A stretch of 64,000 nucleotides of DNA from Roseibium sediminis (lineage in GTDB: Bacteria; Pseudomonadota; Alphaproteobacteria; Rhizobiales; Stappiaceae), in NCBI RefSeq assembly GCF_008711325.1, contig NZ_VXDB01000006.1:171178-235177 (forward strand). Direction: 5' to 3'. The stretch's first letter is position 1. Each line of letters opens with the position of its first letter. Positions 45,729 to 56,209 of this stretch are shown one piece after another. The notes below the pieces were generated by a model that saw only the letters and a program-made list of their open reading frames with translations, was not told the DNA's origin and ran no database searches. A program made the translations under genes and the position numbers.

Positions 45729-46316
45729 ATGGCGGGCACGGTCAATACAGAAGTCGATATGGCGAATGAGGCGCTGGCCCATCTGAAAGAGCCAGCAATC
45801 AGCGCCTTTGACAAGTCAAGCACTGCTGCCCGCTGGTTCTCTCAGCACTATCACAAGCGCCGGGACATGATGCTTGCAAAGCATGAATGGGACTTTGCGC
45901 TTGATCTGGTCCGACTTGGTGAGGACGGTGCAAAGCCTGCCTTTCGATGGGCGCGGCAATTCAGGCTTCCTCATGACTGCTTGCGGGTTCCCCTGCAGAC
46001 AGAGGGCGGGCGCCGGGATGGGGCTCCGATCCCGCTTGAAGTGATGGGCGGCAAGATCCTGACTGACGCGCCTGCTCCGTTTCATTTGCGCTATGTGCGC
46101 CGGATCGATCGGGAAAGCGAGTTCTCGCCGCTCTTTGTCGAGGCTTTTAGCTACTACCTTGCGGCTGGTGCGGCTCATGTGATCGCGGGCAAGAACAGTC
46201 TGGTTCAAACCATGACACAGGAAGCCGAACGGGTCTTGAGCGAGGCACGGGCAACTGACGCCATGCAAAGCACCCCGCAACTTGAAATCATGCCGGAAGT
46301 GATCGCCGTCCGATGA
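45729..46316 (+). CDS. Tail tubular protein A (gp11-like)
   Basis: A 195-residue protein of the T7 gp11 kind: DMANEALAHLKEPAISAF, ARWFSQHYHKRRDMMLAKHEWDFA, and the C-terminal YYLAAGAAHVIAGKNSLVQ helix. It makes the ring joining portal and nozzle. It overlaps tail tube B by 4 bases, the same order as in T7. Confidence 0.85.
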   Translation: MAGTVNTEVDMANEALAHLKEPAISAFDKSSTAARWFSQHYHKRRDMMLAKHEWDFALDLVRLGEDGAKPAFRWARQFRLPHDCLRVPLQTEGGRRDGAPIPLEVMGGKILTDAPAPFHLRYVRRIDRESEFSPLFVEAFSYYLAAGAAHVIAGKNSLVQTMTQEAERVLSEARATDAMQSTPQLEIMPEVIAVR

Positions 46317-48745
46317 CCTATGTCAGACAAGCCACATTCAGCCGCGGGGAACTTGACCCCGAATTGCTGCACAGGTCGGACCTGGAATTGTTTCTGTCCG
46401 GCCTTGCCGAGTGCGAAAACTTCATCACCCTGAAACGTGGTGGCCTTCGTCGTCGTGGCGGAACCCGGTTTCATGGCGAGGTGAAGACCAGCGCAACGGG
46501 TGCGTGGCTGATCCCGTTCGAGTTCGGCAACGGCCAAAACTATATGCTTGAATTCGGGGAAGGTTATTTCCGTATTCATACCCGATTTGGCCGGGTTGGT
46601 TCTGTGGAAGTCGCAACGCCGTATCCATTGGCGGTTCTTCCGTTCCTGAAATTCGTGCAGTCGACGGATACGCTTTTCATCACTGGCGGCGGTGTTCGTC
46701 AGCATGCACTCAAGCGTTTGGCCGAAGATCAATGGACCATAGAACCCTTGAAGTTCAAGGATGGGCCTTTTCTTCCGGTCAATATCAGCCAGACAAGCTT
46801 GCAGGCTCACGGAACAGGAAACCCGGTCCCGCCAATGTCCAGCAACACCGCGCCGTCTGGTGTGGTTCGGTCTTCAAATGGTGCCGCCGATGCCTATGCA
46901 GCGTTCAACCGCGCTCCCGGGCGGGTGGTCATCAGCTCAACCGGCGACGGGTGGATCTCCTATGAGTTTCCGGGAGCTGTCACGGTCGATGCCTATATGC
47001 TGCAGGCGCCGAACGACAACAGCACGAACGACGATATGCCGGCGCAATGGGCGTTTGAGGGCTCCAATGACAACGTCAATTGGACAATCCTCGATACACA
47101 GGACGCACAATACACCTGGAATTCCTCGGAATGGCGGCGGTTCTCGTTTCCGAATGAGACAGCCTTCCGGTTCTATCGCTTCCGGTTCACCGAAGGCGGC
47201 GGGCGGAACTCGGACAACACTGCAATCGGGCAAATTGTCCTTCACCAACTGGCAAGTCAGCAGGCACCGGTTGCCCTTACCGCGACCAGCACAGCGGGCA
47301 TCAATGGCGGCGCGGGGTTTGTTGCTTCCGATGTTGGCCGTCATGTGCGGATCAAGGGAAGTGATGGCGATTGGCGTTGGTTGGAAATTGTCGGGTTTGT
47401 CCATGGGGCTCATGTAACGGTGCAAGTCCACGGGCAAAGCCTTCTGGACACCTACCCAACAAGCATTTGGCGGCTTGGTGCATGGTCAGCAACAACCGGC
47501 TATCCCTCCGCCGTGGGGTGGCACAAGAACAGATTGGCCTTTGCCGGTACACAGGAAGAGCCACAAACCGTTTGGGAAAGTCAGGCCGATGATTACACCC
47601 GGCTTGGAGTTTCCTCGCCGCTGGTGGCATCCGATGCAATTACGGTTGGTATCTTGTCCGGTCAGGTCAACCAAGTGCAATGGCTGGCAGATGACAACGA
47701 TCTGCTTGTAGGAACGTCGAAGGCCGTTCGCTCCGTTGGGAAGGCAATCGAAAGCGACCCCTACGGGCCGGATAATGTCGACCAGAAGCCAGACACAAAC
47801 TTTGGCTCCAACCATATCCAGCCAATCAAGATTGGTTCCGTGATGCTCTACTTCGGGCAATACGGGACGGATCTGCGGGAACTGGTCTACAGCTACGAGG
47901 CAAACGGACGGTTGAGCCAGTCCATAAGCGAAGTGCAATCGCATCTGTTTTCACCGGGCATCCTGGGAGCCTGCTACCAGCAATATCCAGATAGCATCGT
48001 GTGGCCGTGGGATACGAACGGGCAGGCGATCGGCTTCACCTATGAGCGGGAACAGCAGGTGTTCGGCATGCACCGCCATGATTTCGGCGGCGTGGTTGAA
48101 TGCATGCAGACCATCCCGGGCGAAGGCTTCGATGAAGTCTGGATGATTGTGAAGCGCTCAATCAACGGTCAGGTGAAGCGTTATATCGAAATCATGCAAA
48201 GGCCGTTCCTCAGAGAGGACATTGCGGACGCTTGGCACTTGGATAGCGCTCTACGCTATGAGGGCGTTCCTGTGACCACTGTGACCGGTCTTGGGCACCT
48301 TGAGGGGAAAGAGGTGGTCCTGTTCGCGGATGGCTCGGACTATCGGGCTACCGTTACAGGCGGCGCGGTCTCGCTACCTGACGAACGCAAGGCTTCGAAG
48401 ATCCTGGTCGGCCTTGATGTTGTCGCCCGAGCAAAAACGCTGCCGCCTCCGACCAATGCCCAGGACGGGGCGTCCATGGGCCGGAAGATGAAGGTCGACA
48501 ACGTGAAGGTTGCGGTGTTCGAAGCCGGTGTTTTGGATATTGGCGTTGACGGCGGTCACATTGACAGCCGCATCCACTACCGGACGGGCGACCCTTACGA
48601 CAATCCGGCTCCGCTCCGTTCTGAGGTGATCGACGCCAACATTGAAATGTCTTGGGATAGCGGGGGCCAGATCGTCCTTGAAGCGACGGGCGGAAAGCCC
48701 TGCACGATCCTTGCCTTGAATTACAACCTGTCACAGGAGCCTTGA
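46313..48745 (+). CDS. Tail tubular protein B / nozzle (gp12-like) with a discoidin-like insertion
   Basis: An 810-residue nozzle protein. The gp12-like frame is clear at both ends: FSRGELDPELLHRSDLELFLSGLAECENF, KRGGLRRRGGTRF, and later EVQSHLFSPG and IDSRIHYRTGDPYDN. Between about residues 190 and 320 a Trp/Tyr-rich stretch (GWISYEFPGAVTVDAYML, QWAFEGSNDNVNWTIL, FRFYRFRF) has the shape of an F5/8 type C (discoidin) sugar-binding domain. That suggests a receptor contact at the nozzle (inferred). Confidence 0.85.
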   Translation: MTYVRQATFSRGELDPELLHRSDLELFLSGLAECENFITLKRGGLRRRGGTRFHGEVKTSATGAWLIPFEFGNGQNYMLEFGEGYFRIHTRFGRVGSVEVATPYPLAVLPFLKFVQSTDTLFITGGGVRQHALKRLAEDQWTIEPLKFKDGPFLPVNISQTSLQAHGTGNPVPPMSSNTAPSGVVRSSNGAADAYAAFNRAPGRVVISSTGDGWISYEFPGAVTVDAYMLQAPNDNSTNDDMPAQWAFEGSNDNVNWTILDTQDAQYTWNSSEWRRFSFPNETAFRFYRFRFTEGGGRNSDNTAIGQIVLHQLASQQAPVALTATSTAGINGGAGFVASDVGRHVRIKGSDGDWRWLEIVGFVHGAHVTVQVHGQSLLDTYPTSIWRLGAWSATTGYPSAVGWHKNRLAFAGTQEEPQTVWESQADDYTRLGVSSPLVASDAITVGILSGQVNQVQWLADDNDLLVGTSKAVRSVGKAIESDPYGPDNVDQKPDTNFGSNHIQPIKIGSVMLYFGQYGTDLRELVYSYEANGRLSQSISEVQSHLFSPGILGACYQQYPDSIVWPWDTNGQAIGFTYEREQQVFGMHRHDFGGVVECMQTIPGEGFDEVWMIVKRSINGQVKRYIEIMQRPFLREDIADAWHLDSALRYEGVPVTTVTGLGHLEGKEVVLFADGSDYRATVTGGAVSLPDERKASKILVGLDVVARAKTLPPPTNAQDGASMGRKMKVDNVKVAVFEAGVLDIGVDGGHIDSRIHYRTGDPYDNPAPLRSEVIDANIEMSWDSGGQIVLEATGGKPCTILALNYNLSQEP

Positions 48746-48748
48746 GCA

Positions 48749-49246
48749 ATGTGCCATCCAGCGGTAATTGCCGGAGTGACGGCTGTCGCCTCGCTCGCGG
48801 GCGGGTTCATTCAGGGTCAAGGGGCTCAAGATGCGGCGAATGCGGAAGCTGCAGCCGAAGAACGGCGGGCCGCCATGGCTGAGCGTCAACAGGCGATCAA
48901 TCAAACACAGGCATCTTTTGAACGTCGCCGGACGCTCGACCAGTATCAGAAGGTCATCGGAAACAACGTGGCCGCTGGCTCTGAGCGCGGCTTGTCCGAT
49001 ACCGGGTCGCTGGTTGACGTGATGGACGATAACGCCTTTGAGGTTTCACAAGACCTTGAGGCGATCCGCTTCCGGGCCGAAGGCGAGCAAGACAACCTGG
49101 CGTTCGAGGCAAGCGAGGCACGGCAACGGGCCGTCTCCAAGCGCAAGGCAGGCAAGACCGCGAAATTCGGGGCGATCCTCGGCGGGGTGACAGGGGCGGT
49201 AACAACCCTTGGTCAATCCTTCTACCGTCGCCCTTTGAGAACGTAA
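48749..49246 (+). CDS. Internal virion protein (gp14-like)
   Basis: A 165-residue protein. N-terminal hydrophobic segment (VIAGVTAVASLAGGFIQ), Ala-rich helix, and a GFG-like GTG SLVDVMDDNAFEV turn. The place after tail tube B and the size match T7 gp14, which is ejected into the outer membrane. Start ATG 48749. Confidence 0.7.
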   Translation: MCHPAVIAGVTAVASLAGGFIQGQGAQDAANAEAAAEERRAAMAERQQAINQTQASFERRRTLDQYQKVIGNNVAAGSERGLSDTGSLVDVMDDNAFEVSQDLEAIRFRAEGEQDNLAFEASEARQRAVSKRKAGKTAKFGAILGGVTGAVTTLGQSFYRRPLRT

Positions 49247-49265
49247 CCAGCATTCGAGGCAATCC

Positions 49266-52007
49266 ATGGCAAACTTGGCCCGCTACTCAGGTACGCGGAA
49301 CCTTCCGGGCGTTCGTCAGGCACAAGTCATTGCCGACACGTCCCAAGGTGAGGCGATGGCTTCCCTTGGTGCTCAGGTGCAACGGTCGGCGGGGGCGCTA
49401 GGTCAGGTTGCAGCACTGGCGCAACAGCGACAGAACGAGATTGACGACTTCGAGCGCAAAAGAGGCCTGCTTGATTTCACGTCGAACGTGTCTCAACGCG
49501 AGTTCGAGGCAAGCAATAACCTTGCTCCGGGCGCTTCCGGTTACACGGAAAACATGCTTGCGCAATTCGACAAGGACGCGAGCGACTTCGTATCGAAACT
49601 GCCAGAAAGCCAAAGGGCACAAGCCGAACTTGATGTGAAGGGATTGCGGGGCCAGTTCTTCGGACGGTTCTCGCAAACCGAATACAACGAGCGCCAGCGG
49701 TATTTTCAGCAGGGCATTGCCGAAGGGCAGGACACACTTGCAAAGACGATCCGCAGCAACCCGAACGCCTATGAAGAGGCAAGGGAGCATGGCCGTGCCC
49801 TAATCTCGGAAAGTGGCCTGTCGAAGATCCAGAAGGAAGCCGCGCTAAAGCAGTGGGACCGCATGGCGTCCCTTGCGTGGGTGGACACCCTTCCGGCAAC
49901 TGAGCGGCAACAGCTCTTTGCCGGTTCCAATGTTGATGCGGCTTCCCTGATCCGGTCAAAGGAAGGGTTTAGGAACAACGCCTATTGGGACGTGAACCAC
50001 TACCGGACGGGCTACGGTTCCGACACGGTGACAAAGGCAGACGGTACAATCGTCAAGGTCACCAAGGATACCGTTGTCACCCGAGAAGATGCCGAACGCG
50101 ATTTGAACCGCCGCATTGGTGAGTTTCAGGCCGTTGCCGTGAAGCAGATAGGAGCGAATGCATGGCAGGCTTTGCCGCCTCGGGCGCAAGCCGCATTGAC
50201 CTCGATCACCTACAACTACGGGGAACTCCCGACGCGGCTTCATGCGGCTGTCAAATCGGGGGACATGGAAGCCCTCGCAATCGCGATTGAAGGTCTGAAA
50301 GGGGATAACAGCGGGGTCAACAGTAATCGGCGGCAGGAGGAAGCGGACATTGTGCGGGGCGCTCGTCGCATTCCGAACGCTCCCCCGGAAGTGCAGGCCC
50401 GTATTGATGCGCTCTCCTACGATGATCAGGTGAAACTCTCCGATCAGGCGCAACGGGACATGATCACGATAGCATCGGATCGGAAGGACGCCTTTGCGCT
50501 CGATATCGCCAATGATCCTTTGACCGTCGATCGTCAACAGATCCTCACTGATCCGATGTTGGACAACGGGCAAAAGGCCACGCTCATCAACTCATTGGAT
50601 AGCGCTCTCAAGGAAACGGAGAAGCTTCGATCTGCTGTTACCTGGGCGCAGACGGAAGGTAAGAGCAACCCGCTTGACCCGGATGCAAGGAAGGACGCGC
50701 AACGGGTCTGGAATTCGCTGGTGGAAGGTCATGAAAACCCGGATCAGCTTGCAGTCGACATTGTGGAGCGCAAAGGCGTAGTGCCGAAGCCCTATGTCGA
50801 CATGATCCGCAATAACCTGCGTAGCTCGAACCCGGCCACTGCTGGCGCCGCCTTTGCAAGCGCAATGAGGCTCTATGAGATTGACCCATTGGCGGTACGT
50901 GGTGCCGAGAACGGGCAGGCCTTGGAAGATGCCGCGTTGAAGTGGCGGGTCTACCGGGAAAGCCTCGGCTTATCCGAGGAAGACGCGGGCGCGCGTTTGG
51001 CTGCACAAAACAGCCCGGAATATGCAGCGGCGAGGAAACAAGCTCAAAGTGATCCAGAGCTAGGCAAGGCGATCAAGGGGGCAACTGCGGAATTTATCGA
51101 AAGCGAATTGAGTGGTTGGTTTTCCGGTGTCGCGCTTGGCGGCGAGCCAATCCAAACAAGCCGCGGTGTAGCTGAATACCGGGAAATTTTGGAGGAAGCT
51201 TGGATTGAGACAGGAGGCGACAAAGGCGCAGCTACCGCGCTTGCAAATGAGCGGTTCCTAAAGACATGGGGCACTTCCGAGTTCAACCGCTTCGGCGCCG
51301 ATGTTTTGGTGAAATACCCGCTTGAACAGGTCGTGCCTGCCGTTGGCGGCTCACATGAGTACGTTCATGAGCAAATACAGGAAGACTTCGCGGCTGAAGG
51401 TATCGAATTTGATGACTATCATTTGTCTGCATTGATAGGCCCAAGTGGTGAAAACCTGACACTTGAGGATATTCGAGCAGGTAGACCGGTGCGCTATTCT
51501 CTGTCCTATACCAAGGACGGGCGGAGCGAGGTTGCACAATTCCCGTTCTATGCTGACCCCGAGGCAGCTAACGCCAAACGATTGCAGGCCTTGCAAGAAG
51601 AGCACGCGCTTTCATCCAAGGCACAGGAAAAAGAAAACACCTTGGCAGAAAGCAGGCGGAACTATCGTGACGCCCTTACCGCGCTGTCTGTCCAGAACAC
51701 ACCGGAAAATCAGAAGAGACTTGAAGACGCCAAGGCGAAGATTGCGCCTGCGGAGGCCCAAGCGGCGGAGGCAAAGAAGGCGGTTGACGCCGTTAAGCGC
51801 CCCAAAAATGCAACGCCGGTTACTGGTCGCCCGAGCAAGACACAAACGGTGTACGAACAGAACGAAAAGGCGGTCAGCGAATTCGAGGCTCTGGAAATGG
51901 CGCAAGCTGCACTGGAGCGCGGCGACAACAAAGAAGCATTGCGTGCGGTTCGCGGCTTCCCGTCTCTCTATCGGGACATTGAGGCCTACATAAGGGGGCA
52001 GAAGTAA
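49266..52007 (+). CDS. Internal virion protein (gp15/16-like) with GH24 lysozyme domain
   Basis: A 913-residue ejection protein. About residues 225-375 form a phage lysozyme: catalytic E233 (RSKEGFRNNAYWDVNHYRTGYGSD), then ALPPRAQAALTSITYNYGELP. It would cut peptidoglycan locally during DNA entry. The remainder is Gln/Ala-rich helix with a C-terminal coiled coil (AQAAEAKKAVDAVKRPKNAT). It ends on the start of the next large protein (ATG overlap). Confidence 0.85.
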   Translation: MANLARYSGTRNLPGVRQAQVIADTSQGEAMASLGAQVQRSAGALGQVAALAQQRQNEIDDFERKRGLLDFTSNVSQREFEASNNLAPGASGYTENMLAQFDKDASDFVSKLPESQRAQAELDVKGLRGQFFGRFSQTEYNERQRYFQQGIAEGQDTLAKTIRSNPNAYEEAREHGRALISESGLSKIQKEAALKQWDRMASLAWVDTLPATERQQLFAGSNVDAASLIRSKEGFRNNAYWDVNHYRTGYGSDTVTKADGTIVKVTKDTVVTREDAERDLNRRIGEFQAVAVKQIGANAWQALPPRAQAALTSITYNYGELPTRLHAAVKSGDMEALAIAIEGLKGDNSGVNSNRRQEEADIVRGARRIPNAPPEVQARIDALSYDDQVKLSDQAQRDMITIASDRKDAFALDIANDPLTVDRQQILTDPMLDNGQKATLINSLDSALKETEKLRSAVTWAQTEGKSNPLDPDARKDAQRVWNSLVEGHENPDQLAVDIVERKGVVPKPYVDMIRNNLRSSNPATAGAAFASAMRLYEIDPLAVRGAENGQALEDAALKWRVYRESLGLSEEDAGARLAAQNSPEYAAARKQAQSDPELGKAIKGATAEFIESELSGWFSGVALGGEPIQTSRGVAEYREILEEAWIETGGDKGAATALANERFLKTWGTSEFNRFGADVLVKYPLEQVVPAVGGSHEYVHEQIQEDFAAEGIEFDDYHLSALIGPSGENLTLEDIRAGRPVRYSLSYTKDGRSEVAQFPFYADPEAANAKRLQALQEEHALSSKAQEKENTLAESRRNYRDALTALSVQNTPENQKRLEDAKAKIAPAEAQAAEAKKAVDAVKRPKNATPVTGRPSKTQTVYEQNEKAVSEFEALEMAQAALERGDNKEALRAVRGFPSLYRDIEAYIRGQK

Positions 52008-55000
52008 TGCCGTTTGACCGATCAGAAAAAGTTGATCCGGGGCCGCTTGCCCGCGATATGTGGGACCTCAGTCCGCCGTCCGACGCAAAGCCAGAAAAAG
52101 GCTTCTTTGACGCGCTCGGCCCTTCCTTCCGAACCAATAACGAGGTGGGCGCCGCTCTGGTGTCAGAAACGTTGTGGGCGGGCCGCGACGTTCTCACAAC
52201 GGTTGACCCGGATTATCAGCCGGATTGGAAAGACATTGAAAGAACCTATCCGGGGTTTGAAGGTCGCTTCTTGGAAGTGTTCAACTCAGAGCATGAAAAG
52301 GTAGTTCGCGCTGATCTGGACCGCGAACTAGAAGATCAGGCGGTGATAGAGGCTGCAGGTTGGGGTGGGACGTTTTCTGATGTTCTAGCAGGAACCGTCA
52401 GCCCTACTACCTTTCTCCCGGGCGGCGCATTCGTGAAGGCTGGCCGTATTGGATACAGCGCCGCAAAGACGGCTGTTTCTGTTGGCTTGTCTGCTGGCGC
52501 TGGCGCTGCGGTTCAAGAAGCGGGGCTGCTGGTAGCCAAACAATCGCAAGACCCGGTGGAAAGCGGCATGGTCATTGGTGGGTCGGTGATCGTCGGCGCC
52601 ATCCTCGGGGCTGCAGGTGCGCAGGTGTTTTCTGCCAGCCAGTTTCGAAAATTCAGCCGTGCGTTGGAAGAGGATCTTGTAGATGCAACGCCGCACCCTT
52701 CGGAAATCAGCCAGGAGATTGTAAGGCGGATGCAATCGGCCGGCGCTTCCGCCGTCGATGAAATCAACCTTGATGATCTGGAAATAGGCGGCCCTCGTGC
52801 CGTCAAGGCGATTGCCAATGCTACGGCGGCTGTGAAGCTTAATCCGGGCCTTGAGCTGCTGACTTCCAAGTCCATGAAATCCCGGCAAGTGTTCCTTCGT
52901 CTGGCTGAAAACCATGTTGGCACGGCGGCTGAATTGGAAGGGCGGTCCCTTGGCGCTGCGGTTGAAACCAACATGAAGCAGTGGACCCGAGGCGCATTGT
53001 CGAGATACCTGGCAACGCAGAAGCTCGCGTTCAAGGAAGCGAAGAAAGCCGGTTTTTCAGGGCGGCAAACCCAATTCAATGAGTTGGTGGCTAAGGCCGC
53101 CCGTCGAGGTGACGTTGACCCGAACGGCGATCCGTTTGTGGAGAAGGTCGCAAAGGCTTGGCGTGATGAAATCGCAAACCCGCTCAAGGATGAAGGGGTG
53201 GCGGTGCAATTGCTGCCGGAAGGTGTGAAGGTCACAACGGCTCCTTCCTATCTCTACCGGATCTATAACCACAAGAAGATCCTCGCTGGTGAGGGGAAGT
53301 TCCGCGATATCTTGCGCCGGCACATCAAGGGCGAGGTTGAAAAGGCGGTAGGCCGTCAGGAGGAAATCGAGATTGCCCGCAAGATCAACCGGGCAACCGA
53401 TCTTGACGAACAGCTTTCCCGCTCACGTGACCGGTTGACCTCGATCGAAAACCGGCTTGGCAAAAGGCAGGAAGCACGTGGCCGCAAGCTTGGTGATATC
53501 CGGCGCCGGGAAGGGGAGCGTTTCGACCTGCTCAAGGGGCGCGTCCCCAAAGAGGTGATTGCCGCTGCAAAGGAAGCGCGTGACGATGATGTAATGGTGC
53601 GGGCGGTAGCAGAGAGCCACAAGGCCCCGCCGAAGCTCTCCAAGCGCCCTGTGATCAATCTCTTGAAGGACAAGGGGGGCGTCAGGATTGGTTCCCACCT
53701 TGATCAGGAATTGCGGGCAATCGGGGTGACGCCGCAAACTGCTCCGGGCCTGTTCAAGAATGGCAAGGGTCTGTCTGACGCTGACAACCTCGTCGCCCGT
53801 GAAGAGCCGCTTCTGTCTGGAATGCGGGTTGATCAGAACGGCTATGCAGATCGGGATGACATTCTGTCGGCAATTGCTGACGAAATGGCCGGTTCCCCGA
53901 TCCGCCTTGACGACGAATTGGCTATCGAAAGCGCTCGGGATGCGTTGGAACGCAACGTCTCCGAATGGCTCGACAAGATCGGTCTGCCACCGAATGCAAC
54001 GGCGAAGGAAGTGCGCGACCATCTGGAAAAGGCTTTGCGCAATGAAGGCAAGCTTTCCGATCTTGACCAGTCTGTCGGCAAGATGTGGGGCGACCTGGAC
54101 GAGTTCGACAAGCTGTCCGATGAAATCAGCAACGAGCGCCTCATTGCGGATGCGGAGGTCAGGAAGTTCACCGATGAACTGACGGAGTTGGAAAACTCGA
54201 TCAACGAGGTGCGCCAGTTCGCCAACAATTCGGACCGGGTGAAGATCCTTGTCGACTATGCCGACACCAGAAAAGCCTACGCCAAGGGGCGCTATGAGCA
54301 ATCCAAACTCGCAAACCGCATTGACGCTATCGAACGACTGGAAGCCGAAGGCCGGTTGACGCCAGAACTTGATGCAGAACTGCGCGCCCTTCGTGCCGAC
54401 AAGGCAAAGGTAGACGAGCGGGTTATCAAGGCGGGGCATAAGGCCGACAAGTTGAAGCCGATGTTGCCCAAGGATCGGGCGGAAGAACTCGACTTCTCCG
54501 ACGATCTGGACCTTGAAAGCTATGTCGAGGAAGCCGTTGAAGCGACGTTCAACAAGATCATGGGCAAGACGGTGGATGACACTCCGTCTTGGATGGTTCC
54601 CGCAACACAGGGTCCGCTCAAGGGTAGGACGCTCAACATTCCTGACGAAATGATCGAGGAATTCCTTGAAAACGACATGGAGATGATTGCGCGGCGCTAT
54701 ACCCGGCAAATGGCTGCAGAGGTTGAGCTGACCCGGCGTTTTGGCCGTGCGGACATGAAAGACCAGATTGCTGAAATCCGGGCGGATTATCAGGAGCTGA
54801 GGAAAGCGGCAAAGACGGATGCTGAACGGGCAAAACTGAACGATCAGGAAAAGCGTGATGTGCGGTTGGTTGAAGCCTTCCGCGACATGCTCCGGGGCAC
54901 ATACCGGGCCTCTGACGAAAGTTCGGGCTGGTCTGCATTCACGCGAATGGCGTTGGCCTGGAACTATATCCGCCTGCTTGGTGGCGTCACACTGTCGAGC

Positions 55001-56200
55001 CTGCCTGACATGGCGAACGTGATGACCAAGAACGGCTTGACGGAGTTCATGCGGACCACGCTCCCGATGTTGAGCCGTGAGACACAGGCGCTCAAGATTG
55101 CGCGCAGGGATGCCCGAGAATGGGGCGCGGTCACTGAAACGATCCTGCAGTCACGTCTTGCCGAATTGGCTGATCTGCATGACCCCTATGCATCGGGAAC
55201 GATGGCTGACCGGATCATGGGGAATGTCACTTCCGGCTTTTCAAAACTGACGTTTCTTGACCGCTGGAACGACATGAACAAGTCGATCGTAACGGTGATG
55301 ACGGGCAACAAGGTGTCTCGTCTGCTCTTGTCGAATATCACCGAAGTGCCCGACAAGTGGGGCGTCATTGGCAAGCAGGTGTCTTTCGACCGGCTGAGCA
55401 AACACGAGAAAACCTACCTTGGAAAGCTCGGCATTGATGAAGCCATGGGAACCCGGATTGCCGACCAGATCCAGAAATACGGGTTGGAAGAAAACGGGAT
55501 TACCGGTCTCAATCTGAGGGTATGGGACGACAAGGAAGCCCGCCGCGCCATGGCTGCGGCCCTGAACAAGGAAGTTGATGGCACGATCATAACGCCGGGA
55601 ATTGCGGACAAGCCTTTGTGGGCGCGATCCAATACCGGCAAGCTGGTCATGCAGTTCAAATCATTCGGGCTTGCATCACATCAGCGGATCTTGCTGTCAC
55701 GCCTGCAGGGACGGCAAAAGCATCTGGCCGAATTTCTGGTTCTTGGAAGCTCGCTCGGGATGATGGTTTCCTACCTGAAATACATCGAGCGGGGCGACTA
55801 CGAAGGGGCGAAGCGTCTGACGGAAAACCCCGGCTTATGGATTGCGGACGGCTTCGACAGGACGGGCATTGCCTCTGTTTTGATGGACGTTTCCAACACA
55901 GCGGAAAAGCTTGGCTCTCCGCTTGGGTTCAAGTCCGCGGCGCAAGGCATCGCCGGTGATCCGGATAGGGGGGCTGATGTGTCGAGATACGCAACCCGAA
56001 ACAGTGCTGGCGCTTTCCTCGGCCCGTCAATTGGAGTTCTGCGGGACTTGGCAACGATCGCCTCACAGGCGGCCAATGGTGGGCTCGACAAGCAAGGGGC
56101 CCGTGCGCTGATCCGGCAGGTGCCGGGGGCAACGCTTCCGATCGCAAGAAGCGTCATTCAAACCCAAATCAAACCAATGCTGGAAACGGCAACGGACTAA
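52007..56200 (+). CDS. Large internal virion / ejection protein (gp16-like)
   Basis: A 1,397-residue protein, the largest product of the prophage. Residues 125-210 are hydrophobic, with Gly/Ala-rich helices, and may insert in membranes; 480-880 is strongly charged coiled coil (EEIEIARKINRATDL, LTELENSINEVRQ). Position after the lysozyme-bearing core protein matches T7 gp16, which completes the DNA channel. No enzymatic motif was seen. The gene overlaps its neighbour by one base. Confidence 0.8.
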   Translation: MPFDRSEKVDPGPLARDMWDLSPPSDAKPEKGFFDALGPSFRTNNEVGAALVSETLWAGRDVLTTVDPDYQPDWKDIERTYPGFEGRFLEVFNSEHEKVVRADLDRELEDQAVIEAAGWGGTFSDVLAGTVSPTTFLPGGAFVKAGRIGYSAAKTAVSVGLSAGAGAAVQEAGLLVAKQSQDPVESGMVIGGSVIVGAILGAAGAQVFSASQFRKFSRALEEDLVDATPHPSEISQEIVRRMQSAGASAVDEINLDDLEIGGPRAVKAIANATAAVKLNPGLELLTSKSMKSRQVFLRLAENHVGTAAELEGRSLGAAVETNMKQWTRGALSRYLATQKLAFKEAKKAGFSGRQTQFNELVAKAARRGDVDPNGDPFVEKVAKAWRDEIANPLKDEGVAVQLLPEGVKVTTAPSYLYRIYNHKKILAGEGKFRDILRRHIKGEVEKAVGRQEEIEIARKINRATDLDEQLSRSRDRLTSIENRLGKRQEARGRKLGDIRRREGERFDLLKGRVPKEVIAAAKEARDDDVMVRAVAESHKAPPKLSKRPVINLLKDKGGVRIGSHLDQELRAIGVTPQTAPGLFKNGKGLSDADNLVAREEPLLSGMRVDQNGYADRDDILSAIADEMAGSPIRLDDELAIESARDALERNVSEWLDKIGLPPNATAKEVRDHLEKALRNEGKLSDLDQSVGKMWGDLDEFDKLSDEISNERLIADAEVRKFTDELTELENSINEVRQFANNSDRVKILVDYADTRKAYAKGRYEQSKLANRIDAIERLEAEGRLTPELDAELRALRADKAKVDERVIKAGHKADKLKPMLPKDRAEELDFSDDLDLESYVEEAVEATFNKIMGKTVDDTPSWMVPATQGPLKGRTLNIPDEMIEEFLENDMEMIARRYTRQMAAEVELTRRFGRADMKDQIAEIRADYQELRKAAKTDAERAKLNDQEKRDVRLVEAFRDMLRGTYRASDESSGWSAFTRMALAWNYIRLLGGVTLSSLPDMANVMTKNGLTEFMRTTLPMLSRETQALKIARRDAREWGAVTETILQSRLAELADLHDPYASGTMADRIMGNVTSGFSKLTFLDRWNDMNKSIVTVMTGNKVSRLLLSNITEVPDKWGVIGKQVSFDRLSKHEKTYLGKLGIDEAMGTRIADQIQKYGLEENGITGLNLRVWDDKEARRAMAAALNKEVDGTIITPGIADKPLWARSNTGKLVMQFKSFGLASHQRILLSRLQGRQKHLAEFLVLGSSLGMMVSYLKYIERGDYEGAKRLTENPGLWIADGFDRTGIASVLMDVSNTAEKLGSPLGFKSAAQGIAGDPDRGADVSRYATRNSAGAFLGPSIGVLRDLATIASQAANGGLDKQGARALIRQVPGATLPIARSVIQTQIKPMLETATD

Positions 56201-56209
56201 GAGGCTTCA

